Below, one piece after another: positions 25,102 through 33,252 of a stretch of 46,343 bases of DNA. Made by a program: the position numbers and the translations under genes. Position 1 is the first letter of the stretch; each line of letters starts with the position of its first letter. The stretch covers positions 1 to 46,343 of the forward strand of contig CAJOIN010000001.1 in the NCBI GenBank assembly GCA_905234515.1. Direction: 5' to 3'. This stretch comes from an uncultured Selenomonas sp. (lineage in GTDB: Bacteria; Bacillota; Negativicutes; Selenomonadales; Selenomonadaceae). A model generated the notes under the pieces. It made no database searches. It was not told the DNA's origin and saw only the letters and a program-made list of their open reading frames with translations.

Positions 25102-26375
25102 AAATCCTGGTAATTGGCGGCGGCGGCCGTGAGCATACCCTGGCCTGGAAGCTGGCCCAAAGCCCCAAAGTAGATAAAATTTATGCTATTCCCGGCAATC
25201 CTGGCATGGCCAAAGTGGCTGAGTGCATAGAGGGAATCTCCATTGATGACAATGACAGGATTGTGGAATTTGCCAAGCAGTCAGCCATCGACATGGTTGT
25301 GGTTGGCCCTGAGGCTCCCCTTACCAATGGCTTGGTGGATGCCCTGGAAAATACTGGCATCCGCGCCTTTGGTCCCCGCCGTGACGCAGCCGAACTGGAA
25401 GGCTCCAAGTCCTTTGCTAAAATGATGATGGAAAAATACCAGATTCCCACGGCCAAGTTCAAGGTATTCAATGATGCAGAATCAGCCAGAGCTTACGTAA
25501 GGGAAGAGGGCGCACCTATCGTCATCAAGGCTGACGGCCTTGCCGCTGGCAAGGGTGTTGTAGTGGCCCAGACCCTTGAGGAAGCAATTGCTGCAGTCGA
25601 CAACATCATGGAAGACAAGAGCTTTGGTGCTGCAGGCAGCCGAGTGGTCATTGAGGAATGCATGGTTGGTGAAGAAGCTTCCCTGTTGGCCTTCACCGAT
25701 GGTGAGACTATCGTGCCAATGATAAGCTCCCAGGACCATAAACGCGCCTATGATGGCGATAAGGGCCCCAATACAGGCGGAATGGGAACCTACGCTCCTG
25801 CCCCTGTTATGACTCCCGATTTGGTGAATCAGGCTGTAGAAAAGGTGCTCAAACCTATCATTGCTGGTATGAAGACCGAGGGGCGCACCTATAAAGGCTG
25901 TCTCTACGCTGGCCTGATGATTACCGAGGACGGTCCCAAAGTAGTGGAATTCAACGCTCGCTTTGGCGACCCGGAAACACAGGTAGTCCTGCCCCTTTTA
26001 AAAAGTGATTTGGCAGAGATCATGCAGGCCTGTTGTGACGGCACCCTGGCCCAGCAGAACATCGTCTGGTCTGAAGGTGCTGCTGTCTGTGTGGTGCTGG
26101 CCTCAGGCGGCTATCCCGGCAAGTATGAGAAAGGCCACCCCATAAAAGGACTGGATGATGCTGAAGCAGCCGGCACGATGGTTTTCCATGCTGGCACAGC
26201 AGAGAAGGACGGTAGTGTAGTCACCAGCGGCGGGCGTGTGCTGGGCGTGGTGGCAGAGGCCGCCAGCATCAAAGAAGCCGTTGACAAGGCCTACGCAGGC
26301 GTAGGCAAGATAAATTTCCAAGGCATGCAGTACCGCAAGGATATTGCCCATAGAGCCCTGGAGCGCATGGCCTAA
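25098..26375 (+). CDS. purD: Phosphoribosylamine--glycine ligase (GAR synthetase)
   Basis: Second step of the pathway: phosphoribosylamine plus glycine plus ATP. 425 aa. ATP-grasp fold with the N-terminal [45 protein letters not shown], the family block [19 protein letters not shown], and [17 protein letters not shown]. Last gene of the operon; a strong terminator lies 20 bp later. purK, purL, purB and purA are not in the window. Confidence 0.97.
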   Translation: MKILVIGGGGREHTLAWKLAQSPKVDKIYAIPGNPGMAKVAECIEGISIDDNDRIVEFAKQSAIDMVVVGPEAPLTNGLVDALENTGIRAFGPRRDAAELEGSKSFAKMMMEKYQIPTAKFKVFNDAESARAYVREEGAPIVIKADGLAAGKGVVVAQTLEEAIAAVDNIMEDKSFGAAGSRVVIEECMVGEEASLLAFTDGETIVPMISSQDHKRAYDGDKGPNTGGMGTYAPAPVMTPDLVNQAVEKVLKPIIAGMKTEGRTYKGCLYAGLMITEDGPKVVEFNARFGDPETQVVLPLLKSDLAEIMQACCDGTLAQQNIVWSEGAAVCVVLASGGYPGKYEKGHPIKGLDDAEAAGTMVFHAGTAEKDGSVVTSGGRVLGVVAEAASIKEAVDKAYAGVGKINFQGMQYRKDIAHRALERMA

Positions 26376-26395
26376 CAAGAAAATTTGAAAAAAGG

Positions 26396-26432
26396 AAAAC
26401 GGATTCCCGCAACAGTTGGGAATCCGTTTTGT
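26396..26432 (+). terminator. Terminator of the pur operon
   Basis: A 13-bp perfect stem, AAAACGGATTCCC with its complement, nine-base loop, ending in TTTTGTT. Confidence 0.9.
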
Positions 26433-26447
26433 TATGCCACGCACAGG

Positions 26448-26477
26448 TTGTATGGAATAGAGAGTGTATGCTATAAT
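26448..26477 (+). promoter_or_regulatory. Promoter for the two-repeat protein and NdpA-family gene
   Basis: TTGTAT (26448-26453), an 18-bp spacer and perfect TATAAT (26472-26477), with TGC immediately upstream as an extended -10. Confidence 0.75.
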
Positions 26478-26519
26478 AATGTGTTGTTGAAATTGACGCT
26501 CAGTTAGGTGGGGGATAAC

Positions 26520-27230
26520 TTGCAGGAAGAAACAAAAGCCAAGGTGGAAGCCGACATCAAGGACTGGCATTACCTGGAAGAACTGCCGGATAGCTGCCAC
26601 GGCTTCAATCTTAACCGTGACCAACATATTATTGAGAATATGTATGATTTATACAGCTATACCAACCCACAACTTCACAAAAAAGTCATCATATACTACC
26701 ATGAAGAAACCCACGAATACAAAGTCCGTGTGAAGATAGGTTTGATTGAATTCTGCCGCATTGAGTTCATTACAGCCAAACTTGAGTCCTTTGAACAATT
26801 GCTTCGAGCCCAATTCGAAGGACTATTAAGTGATATGGAGAATTATAATCGGGAGGCTATCGGAAGTATAATCCTAAAAAAAGGCATTGTGGAGTGGGGA
26901 GGAGAAACAGAACTCCCAGCTTCATGTGAAGGTTTTACGCTCTTCATAAAGCCACAAAATCCTGAAAAAATTAACAATGGCTCCTATGTTATAATCAACT
27001 ACGTTGACTTCAGTATCGAAAGTGATTTCACCATTTATTATAACATCTACCGTGATGAATTTTTTGGTGAAGCCCGCATTTGGGACATACCTGATGTCAA
27101 CTACGATTTTGATTCAAATTCCTTAGCTGAACTTTCAGCTAAACTGCAGACATATATGGTTCCACGCCTGCAGGAAATACGTCAACGAGCTGAAAAAGAA
27201 GCTGCTATGAGAGAGAAGGATAAAACTTGA
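26520..27230 (+). CDS. Unknown protein with an internal tandem duplication (236 aa)
   Basis: No family recognised. The TTG at 26520 follows GGTGGGGG at a good distance; the GTG at 26508 falls inside that ribosome site. The protein is two diverged copies of one about 110-residue unit: ELPDSCHGF (21-29) recurs as ELPASCEGF (131-139), and the beta-rich stretch VIIYYHEETHEYKV with the helix ESFEQLLRAQFEGLL recurs as FTIYYNIYRDEFFGEA with SLAELSAKLQTYMVPRL. A charged tail (RQRAEKEAAMREKDK) ends it. No signal peptide or membrane helix. It overlaps the NdpA-family gene by four bases, implying a shared function or complex. Role unknown. Confidence 0.82.
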   Translation: MQEETKAKVEADIKDWHYLEELPDSCHGFNLNRDQHIIENMYDLYSYTNPQLHKKVIIYYHEETHEYKVRVKIGLIEFCRIEFITAKLESFEQLLRAQFEGLLSDMENYNREAIGSIILKKGIVEWGGETELPASCEGFTLFIKPQNPEKINNGSYVIINYVDFSIESDFTIYYNIYRDEFFGEARIWDIPDVNYDFDSNSLAELSAKLQTYMVPRLQEIRQRAEKEAAMREKDKT

Positions 27231-28228
27231 TTATCATTGATAAAGCTGTTTTGCATATCCTGGATATTAACTCAGGCATGACCATATACTCTGATGAAGA
27301 ATTATCAGTATCAGACAGTATAGAAACCTTCTTGCTAAAACATATAGAAAAAGCATGGAAAAGCCAGGGAGCAAAGCCCGGGACCTTCTATGATGACAGT
27401 TCCTTTCAAGAAAAACTGTCAGGGTATCTTAATGGTGAAATGGATTTCATTTCATTCTCAAAGGATGTTGGACATACCTTTGAAGAAGCCTTTTGCCATG
27501 CAGAGGAAATGGCCTCCGCTGATGTAATAGTAGCAGATGTGCGTATAGACGACCATCGCAAGATAGTCATCTTCAAGTGCAACAGCCACATGGGCTATAT
27601 ACATCAGGTTAATCAGACAGAAAATGGAATAAAAAACGACATTATCAACCATTATTCCATCATGCCTAATTTATCCCAGAAAATGGATGAATTTGCTTTT
27701 ATTGATGTAGGTACAATGGCCATATCTGTAGATGCCAAGCGATATACCATTGATGGAAATTCCATCTTTGTCTTCCCAGAAATTCTTTTAGAGTGTTCCC
27801 TGACTCCATCCCCAAAAGAAGCCATTAAAAGCCTGAATAAAAACGTCAAAAAAGTCGCAGAAGCCTACGGACAAGATGAAGTAACCATAGCTGCCTCAGT
27901 TAAGAACGTTGTGGCAGAAGCCATGGAAAATAATGATGAGTTGGACTTGGCAGCTGTGGGGCAGGAGGTATTCAAAGATAATCCCTCTATGCAGGCAGAT
28001 TTTACAGCTGCTATCCAGGAGGAAGGTTTCGAAAAACCTGTCAAGATGGACCAGGAAGCTACCTTAAAAAAAATGTATAAACACAAGCTAAAAACTGATA
28101 CGGGTATAGAACTTTCTATTCCTACAGATTACTTCGATAACACCGAGTTTGTGGAATTCAATAACAACGAGGATGGCACCTTGTCCATAACCTTGAAACA
28201 TATTTCCAATATTGTAAACCGAAACTAA
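27227..28228 (+). CDS. Nucleoid-associated protein of the NdpA/YejK (PF04245) family
   Basis: 333 aa, cytoplasmic. The N-terminal IIIDKAVLHILDINSG with YSDEELSVSDSIETFLLKHIEKA is the typical opening of the 37-kDa nucleoid-associated family, and the C-terminal GIELSIPTDYFDNTEFVEFNNNEDGTLSI is the typical closing segment. The central region carries a long helix (about 195-260). E. coli YejK associates with the nucleoid and binds topoisomerases; relatives in other genomes often sit in defence or mobile neighbourhoods. The start is TTG at 27227, overlapping the previous stop, with GAGAAGGAT upstream. The family call is fairly confident; function here is unknown. Confidence 0.8.
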   Translation: MIIIDKAVLHILDINSGMTIYSDEELSVSDSIETFLLKHIEKAWKSQGAKPGTFYDDSSFQEKLSGYLNGEMDFISFSKDVGHTFEEAFCHAEEMASADVIVADVRIDDHRKIVIFKCNSHMGYIHQVNQTENGIKNDIINHYSIMPNLSQKMDEFAFIDVGTMAISVDAKRYTIDGNSIFVFPEILLECSLTPSPKEAIKSLNKNVKKVAEAYGQDEVTIAASVKNVVAEAMENNDELDLAAVGQEVFKDNPSMQADFTAAIQEEGFEKPVKMDQEATLKKMYKHKLKTDTGIELSIPTDYFDNTEFVEFNNNEDGTLSITLKHISNIVNRN

Positions 28229-28252
28229 AAAGATAAAAAAGGAGTTTTATTT

Positions 28253-29497
28253 TTGGCTTTCTCAGAAAAATTATTGGCCCTGAAGCAGGAAGTCCTGCAG
28301 GAATCCACGCCGCTGTTCAAGAGAGTGGAGGAAATCGCCGAAGCAAATACTTTGAAGGTGCTGGATGCCATGCGTGAGTGCAAGGTTTCCGATGCCCACT
28401 TTAATACCACCTCAGGTTATGCCTACGACGATATCGGCCGCAGCAAGCTGGAGGAACTGTATGCCAATATATTTGGTGCCGAGCGGGCCTTGGTGCGTAC
28501 CCAGTTCGTCTCCGGTACCCATGCCTTGGCTACAGTACTATTCGGTATCCTGCGCCCCGGGGATGAGCTGGTATCCATTACCGGCAAACCATATGATACC
28601 ATGCAGACGGTCATCGGCTATGACAATCCATCCCCTGGTTCTTTAAAGGAATTCGGCATCAAGTACAATGAGCTGCCCATGGAAGACGGGAAAGTTGTGG
28701 TTGATAATATCAACCAAGTTGTGGGTACAAATACCAAAATGGTGCTTATCCAACGTTCCCGAGGCTACAGCATGAGAAATCCCTTATCAATTGAGGATAT
28801 AAGGGAAATCACAGCAGAGGTGCACCGCCTCAATCCTGCCTGCATATGCTTCGTAGATAATTGCTATGGAGAATTTGTAGATGTGCTGGAACCAACTCAG
28901 GTTGGGGCTGACATTATGGCAGGCTCCTTAATCAAGAATCCCGGCGGCGGTATTGCCCCTACAGGCGGTTACATAGTCGGTCGCGACAAACTTGTAGAGC
29001 TTGCTTCCTATCGGCTGACGGCGCCGGGCATGGGGGATGAGTTGGGGGCCAGCCTGGCCAACAACCGCCTGCTGTTCCAGGGATTATTCCTGGCACCTCA
29101 TGTAGTCTCCCAGGCGATAAAAGGAGCCATCTTTGCTGCAGGCATGTTTGAGAAACTGGGCTATAAGACTTTACCCTTGGGCAAGGACGTACGTGGAGAT
29201 ATTATCCAGGCCATAGAGCTTGGCTCTGCAGAAAAGCTGATTGCTTTCTGCCAGGGTATACAGAAATATTCACCGGTGGATTCCTTTGCAGCACCGGAGC
29301 CCTGGGACATGCCAGGCTACAAGGACCAAATCATCATGGCAGCAGGCACCTTCGTACAGGGCGCATCCATAGAGTTCAGCGCCGATGGACCTCTTAGAGC
29401 ACCTTACAATGTTTATCTGCAGGGCGGTCTGACCTTTGAGCATGCTGTCATCGGCATCATGGGGGCAGCCCAAGCTATTGAGGATTTGCAGGGCTAA
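28253..29497 (+). CDS. Methionine gamma-lyase family / aluminium resistance protein (PF06838), PLP-dependent
   Basis: 414 aa PLP fold-type I enzyme of the YnbB type. Features: TTSGYAYDDIGRSKLEELYA near the N-terminus, VRTQFVSGTHALATVLFGIL, CFVDNCYGEFVD (PLP-ring Asp) and SLIKNPGGGIAPTGGY containing the Schiff-base lysine. Family members are annotated as aluminium resistance or methionine gamma-lyase-like, without a firm reaction. The TTG start at 28253 has AAAAGGAG eight bases upstream. It lies 24 bp after the NdpA-family gene, in the same transcript, and a terminator follows; functional connection to the two preceding genes is not obvious. Confidence 0.9.
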   Translation: MAFSEKLLALKQEVLQESTPLFKRVEEIAEANTLKVLDAMRECKVSDAHFNTTSGYAYDDIGRSKLEELYANIFGAERALVRTQFVSGTHALATVLFGILRPGDELVSITGKPYDTMQTVIGYDNPSPGSLKEFGIKYNELPMEDGKVVVDNINQVVGTNTKMVLIQRSRGYSMRNPLSIEDIREITAEVHRLNPACICFVDNCYGEFVDVLEPTQVGADIMAGSLIKNPGGGIAPTGGYIVGRDKLVELASYRLTAPGMGDELGASLANNRLLFQGLFLAPHVVSQAIKGAIFAAGMFEKLGYKTLPLGKDVRGDIIQAIELGSAEKLIAFCQGIQKYSPVDSFAAPEPWDMPGYKDQIIMAAGTFVQGASIEFSADGPLRAPYNVYLQGGLTFEHAVIGIMGAAQAIEDLQG

Positions 29498-29555
29498 AGC
29501 AAACTCTTGCCATAATTGGGCAAAACTATTAAAATATAACTATAGTCAAGTACGG

Positions 29556-29583
29556 AAGCAGGTTTTAAGGACCTGCTTTTTCC
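29556..29583 (+). terminator. Terminator after the PF06838 gene
   Basis: AAGCAGGT and ACCTGCTT around TTTAAGG, followed by TTTCC; flanking GGAA/TTCC can extend the stem. Confidence 0.8.
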
Positions 29584-29589
29584 CCTAAA

Positions 29590-29625
29590 GTTTACTGTGT
29601 TGTATTCCCGTACAACACAGTAAAC
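29590..29625. repeat. Perfect 15-bp inverted repeat with 6-bp spacer, candidate recombinase site
   Basis: GTTTACTGTGTTGTA, spacer TTCCCG, then the exact complement TACAACACAGTAAAC. It starts seven bases after the preceding terminator and lies 46 bp upstream of a tyrosine recombinase gene. Arms of 11-15 bp around a 6-8 bp centre are the layout of tyrosine-recombinase core sites (loxP, dif). It could instead be an autoregulatory operator. Confidence 0.7.
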
Positions 29626-29671
29626 CATCTGAAGTGGATATCGGTAGTATATTTCCAGCGAGGTTTTATCG

Positions 29672-30733
29672 ATGAAAAAAATGTATGATAATGTCAACCA
29701 CTTTTCTACAGATGAAAAAACTCTAGTTCTGCCAGACGTCGCTTCATCTTCTTTGGCGCATATACCTGCGGCCCAAACCATCACGCCTGACTACTTTGTT
29801 CAGCATTACCATGAATTCTTGCCACGTTACATTGCCAATGGCAATCCCAGCAGCAACACCCTGAAAACCTACTGTTCCTGGATTGACCACTTTATCTGCT
29901 GGTGTCTGGACAACCACCTGCATCCATTAGCTGTAAACGACTACCAAATGCGCCTTTTCCGTGAGTACCTTATACAGGAAAATTACCAACCTGCTACTAA
30001 CCATACTGTTTTCATGTCCATACGTTCCTTCTTTTCCGCTGCCCAGCAGCTGGGACTTATTTCCGCCAATCCTTGCCAGGATGTAAGCATTGCCAGCACC
30101 ACTTCCCACAATCTGCTGAATTTCTACAGCCAAGAACAGATGGTGGAAATCTGCGAATTCTTTGACCAGGAGCCAGATCAATTCATCCGCACCAGGAACA
30201 TCCTTATCCTATATCTCATGGGTGTGGAAGGTCTTCGTAATATTGAGGTTCACAGGCTTTGCCGTGAGGACGTCCGCTGGGATATTAAGGTTATCATGAT
30301 TCGAGGCAAGGGTGCCGCAGGCCGCCTGGACCCTATCTATCCCTGCTCTGAGACCTTCGATATTCTCAAAGCCTATATAGATGCCATCCCAACAGACAAG
30401 CCAATCAAAAAGGAGGGTTCCCTCACCCCCCTTATTCTCTCCGATTCACACAACAACGAACTGGGCCGTATTTCCCGCAACGGCCTGCGCTATATTATGA
30501 ACAAAGCCCTGAAGATAACCGGCTTGAAACAACAGGGCCAGACCTGCCACATCTTCCGCCACAGTTGCGGCACCAACCTGTATCAGCAGACAAAAGACCT
30601 CCGCGTGGTACAGGATACCCTCCGCCACCGTGACCCCAAGATTACAGCCCGTTATGCCCATGTCAATCAACAGCTGAACAACCGCGTCACTTCAGGACTG
30701 TCTTTAAGGCGCCGGGAAGAACAGAACGATTGA
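29672..30733 (+). CDS. Tyrosine recombinase/integrase (XerC/D-like)
   Basis: 353 aa. The N-terminal about 150 residues contain a SAM-like core-binding domain (TLKTYCSWIDHFICWCLD). The catalytic domain has all six expected residues: Arg189 (GVEGLRNIEV), Lys213 (RGKGAAGRLD), His293 and Arg296 (CHIFRHSCGTNL), His319 (LRHRDPKIT) and nucleophile Tyr328 (ARYAHV). It cuts and rejoins DNA via a 3'-phosphotyrosine. A leader of about 35 residues before the core-binding domain is longer than in XerC/XerD, suggesting a dedicated recombinase rather than the housekeeping one. No phage or ICE genes adjoin it; a large palindrome lies upstream. The ATG at 29672 follows GCGAGG. Confidence 0.93.
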   Translation: MKKMYDNVNHFSTDEKTLVLPDVASSSLAHIPAAQTITPDYFVQHYHEFLPRYIANGNPSSNTLKTYCSWIDHFICWCLDNHLHPLAVNDYQMRLFREYLIQENYQPATNHTVFMSIRSFFSAAQQLGLISANPCQDVSIASTTSHNLLNFYSQEQMVEICEFFDQEPDQFIRTRNILILYLMGVEGLRNIEVHRLCREDVRWDIKVIMIRGKGAAGRLDPIYPCSETFDILKAYIDAIPTDKPIKKEGSLTPLILSDSHNNELGRISRNGLRYIMNKALKITGLKQQGQTCHIFRHSCGTNLYQQTKDLRVVQDTLRHRDPKITARYAHVNQQLNNRVTSGLSLRRREEQND

Positions 30734-30778
30734 CTTCCTGTTCATGCTTTCGTATTATCATGGCCTGCCAATTAACAT

Positions 30779-31354
30779 TTATCCTCTGGCATATTCGTAT
30801 CCATCCACCACAATATCAAGTTTCCCGGTTCGTGGGTGGAAGATCAACCCATGCACTGGCACGTCGGTGGGAATCAAGGGGTTCAGCCTGATGGCTTCAA
30901 CTGTATCCAGCACATTCTGCTCCGGATGCTGGAATTCGTCTGCCCATTCCCTCAGCTCTTTGGCTATCATGTGGATAGCCTCTTTAGGAACGCCCCGTGA
31001 CAGCATAGCTTCGGTAAGGCTCTTAGAGGTAGTCTTAGCCATGCCACACTCATGGTGGCCTATGACCAGGATTTCCTTCACCCCCAGTTCATAGATACAA
31101 ACCATCAGGCTGCGAATAGTGCCGTCGAAAACGCCTGTCACAGAATTTCCCGCTGTCTTGATGACCTTAGCATCCCCCCTAGCTAATCCCAAGGCTTGCT
31201 CCAGGAAATTAACCAATCTCGTATCCATACAAGTGATGATAGCCACCTGCTTTTGTGGCAGCTTGCTCTGATGATGATCCTCCTGGGTATAATCATTGGG
31301 AGGTGAAGCACAAAAAGATGCATTGACAGACATAATATCCTGAAGCACAGACAT
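30779..31354 (-). CDS. Beta-class carbonic anhydrase
   Basis: 191 aa zinc enzyme interconverting CO2 and bicarbonate. The zinc ligands are present: Cys42 with the Asp44/Arg46 dyad (TCMDTRLV), and His100 and Cys103 (IGHHECGM). Other family features are KTAGNSVTG and the closing LIFHPRTGKLDIVVDGYEY. The ATG at 31354 follows AAGGAGGGT. It lies downstream of the cobalamin operon but beyond that operon's terminator, so it is probably transcribed separately; no clear promoter was found. It converges on the recombinase gene. Confidence 0.94.
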   Translation of the reverse strand: MSVLQDIMSVNASFCASPPNDYTQEDHHQSKLPQKQVAIITCMDTRLVNFLEQALGLARGDAKVIKTAGNSVTGVFDGTIRSLMVCIYELGVKEILVIGHHECGMAKTTSKSLTEAMLSRGVPKEAIHMIAKELREWADEFQHPEQNVLDTVEAIRLNPLIPTDVPVHGLIFHPRTGKLDIVVDGYEYARG

Positions 31355-31445
31355 GGCATTACCCTCCTTAATGCAGAAATATAGCAGAATTTCAAACCTT
31401 TACTATACTACGTTATCAGTCCTTAAATACTTCCACGCCATAAAC

Positions 31446-31487
31446 AAAAACTCCTTCCAAACACCCTGCTATGGTGTCCGAAAGGAG
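31446..31487 (-). terminator. Terminator of the cobalamin operon
   Basis: On the minus strand a 15-bp stem (CTCCTTTCGGACACC with GGTGTTTGGAAGGAG, fully paired including G-T wobbles) has a seven-base loop and a following TTTTTGTTT. It begins seven bases after the cobS stop. Confidence 0.9.
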
Positions 31488-31494
31488 AACTCAC

Positions 31495-32235
31495 TCAAAA
31501 TAATTTCGAGAAGAAAAATACTAACAAGACTGCAGTTTCCGTCAGAAGCTCAGCTGCACCATAAACATCTCCCGTAACGCCGCCCAGCTTGCTACAGGCC
31601 TGGTGTCCAAAACAAAAAGCCGTCAAAAGTCCTATAACTAAAGCTGATATAGCCACCAATCCCCAGGGAACAACCACAATACAAGTAAAGGCCCCCGCCA
31701 TCAGGAGGGTCTTTTTATCTGCCATTTCCGAAAAAGCCTTCCCCATCCCTTCCGGGCGGGCGTAAGGAAACGAGGCAATAACCATAACCATGGCCATACG
31801 TCCTATCACAGGCATGACAAACATTCCTGCCATAGCTTGCTCTAAAGAAAGCTCATTTATCAGAGACCACTGGAAAAGCAGCAGACACATGGCAGCTAAG
31901 GCGCCATAGGAGCCCACCCGACTGTCCTTCATTATCTCCAGCATTCTCTCCCGGCTGCGCCCCGACAGCAAACCATCCATGGTATCCATAAAACCGTCAT
32001 AATGGAGGCCTCCCGTCAGCGCAATGGTCATAATCAACAGCAATGTACCAGTGATGGCAGAGGGACCCAAATAATTAAGCAACAAAAAAGCTGCTGCCAT
32101 ATAAATACAGCCAAGGACCAACCCTACCAAAGGAAAGAATCTGGTGGACCGGCCAAAATCCTCAGCTGTCCAATTATCCTGTTTGACAAAGTGAAGCCTT
32201 GTCAGGAACTGCAGCGCCACGAAAAACAATCGCAC
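31495..32235 (-). CDS. cobS: Adenosylcobinamide-GDP ribazoletransferase
   Basis: Integral membrane enzyme that joins adenosyl-GDP-cobinamide and alpha-ribazole, the last assembly step of cobalamin. About 246 aa with several hydrophobic helices. Signatures are the N-terminal FFVALQFLTRLHFV and GGLHYDGFMDTMDGLLSG, the conserved acidic motif of CobS, plus GRMAMVMVIASFPYAR. The start is set at the GTG at 32235 behind GGGGGG; the track's ATG 11 codons earlier has no ribosome site. Last gene before the operon terminator. Confidence 0.93.
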   Translation of the reverse strand: MRLFFVALQFLTRLHFVKQDNWTAEDFGRSTRFFPLVGLVLGCIYMAAAFLLLNYLGPSAITGTLLLIMTIALTGGLHYDGFMDTMDGLLSGRSRERMLEIMKDSRVGSYGALAAMCLLLFQWSLINELSLEQAMAGMFVMPVIGRMAMVMVIASFPYARPEGMGKAFSEMADKKTLLMAGAFTCIVVVPWGLVAISALVIGLLTAFCFGHQACSKLGGVTGDVYGAAELLTETAVLLVFFFSKLF

Positions 32236-32295
32236 GAGACATAATCCCCCCAAAAAAATCAGTCGCATAAAAAAAGCTAGCTACAACTTTGTCCC

Positions 32296-33252
32296 TTAAT
32301 ACAGGCTGAAGCCCATGCAACGGAAAATAAGATAAAAACCTATAAGATATAAGACCGTCGCCGTATACATCATGCGGATGCATTCCATTATATGCTTGGG
32401 GGCCGTCATCTCAATTACATCCCCCATGTAGGCACGGAAGGATTTTTTTCCGAAATAAGAGTTAACTCCACCTAAGCGTATATGCAGTGCCCCTGCCACC
32501 GTGGCCTCGGCATAACCGCCATTGGGACTTGGATGCTTATCCGCATCACGTTTCATCACCTCAAGGGCATGACGGGCATCAAACCCCAGCAGCCAGGCGC
32601 TGATGATAAAGAGCACTGCCGTAATGCGGGCAGGAATCAACCCTAGAGCATCATCCAACCTGGCAGCCGCCCGTCCAAAGTAGAGGTATTTTTCGTTCTT
32701 ATACCCCAACATGGAATCCATGGTATTGGCAGCCCGATAGAGCACCGCCAGAGGCACGCCACCAATGGCAAAATAGAACAAGGGAGCGATGATACCGTCA
32801 ACAGTGTTTTCTGCAATAGTCTCCACTGTGGCCCTGGATACTTCATCCTCGCTCAATTCCTCCGTATCCCTGCCTACAATCCATCCTACTTTGCGCCTGG
32901 CCTCTGCCAAATCACCCACCACCAGCAGGCCGTAAATCTCTTTACCTGCCTTGGCCAGGCTCTTGGGAGAAATCATAAAGGAAAGGATAAGGGCTCCCAC
33001 CATGGCGCTTCCCCAGCCTGGTAGATAGTAAGAGAAGTGCATCAAGGCCGCCGCCACGTCGTAGCTTATCAGCAGGACAATTATTACCAGCATGGCGCCC
33101 ATGGCAAATTTTTTGCCATCACTATCCGTACCGCGGTAAAAAAAACGTTCTAAAAGGGAAATCAGTTTCCCCATCAGCACCACCGGATGCCATTTGCTAT
33201 TGGGATCGCCTATGATGGTATCGAAAAGGAATGCACAAATAGCCGTCAGCAT
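32296..33252 (-). CDS. cbiB: Adenosylcobinamide-phosphate synthase
   Basis: Membrane protein attaching aminopropanol (phosphate) to adenosylcobyrate. 318 aa with four or five hydrophobic helices. Family features: FLFDTIIGDPNSKWHPVVLMGKLI at the N-terminus, ATVETIAENTVDGIIAPLFYFAIGG, and NGGYAEATVAGALHIRLGG. It overlaps the cobQ stop by seven bases, indicating coupled translation. Confidence 0.95.
   Translation of the reverse strand: MLTAICAFLFDTIIGDPNSKWHPVVLMGKLISLLERFFYRGTDSDGKKFAMGAMLVIIVLLISYDVAAALMHFSYYLPGWGSAMVGALILSFMISPKSLAKAGKEIYGLLVVGDLAEARRKVGWIVGRDTEELSEDEVSRATVETIAENTVDGIIAPLFYFAIGGVPLAVLYRAANTMDSMLGYKNEKYLYFGRAAARLDDALGLIPARITAVLFIISAWLLGFDARHALEVMKRDADKHPSPNGGYAEATVAGALHIRLGGVNSYFGKKSFRAYMGDVIEMTAPKHIMECIRMMYTATVLYLIGFYLIFRCMGFSLY

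Noticed and set aside
30744-31094. 116-aa plus-strand ORF after the recombinase
   Set aside because: Antisense to the carbonic anhydrase, which has all zinc ligands and a good ribosome site.
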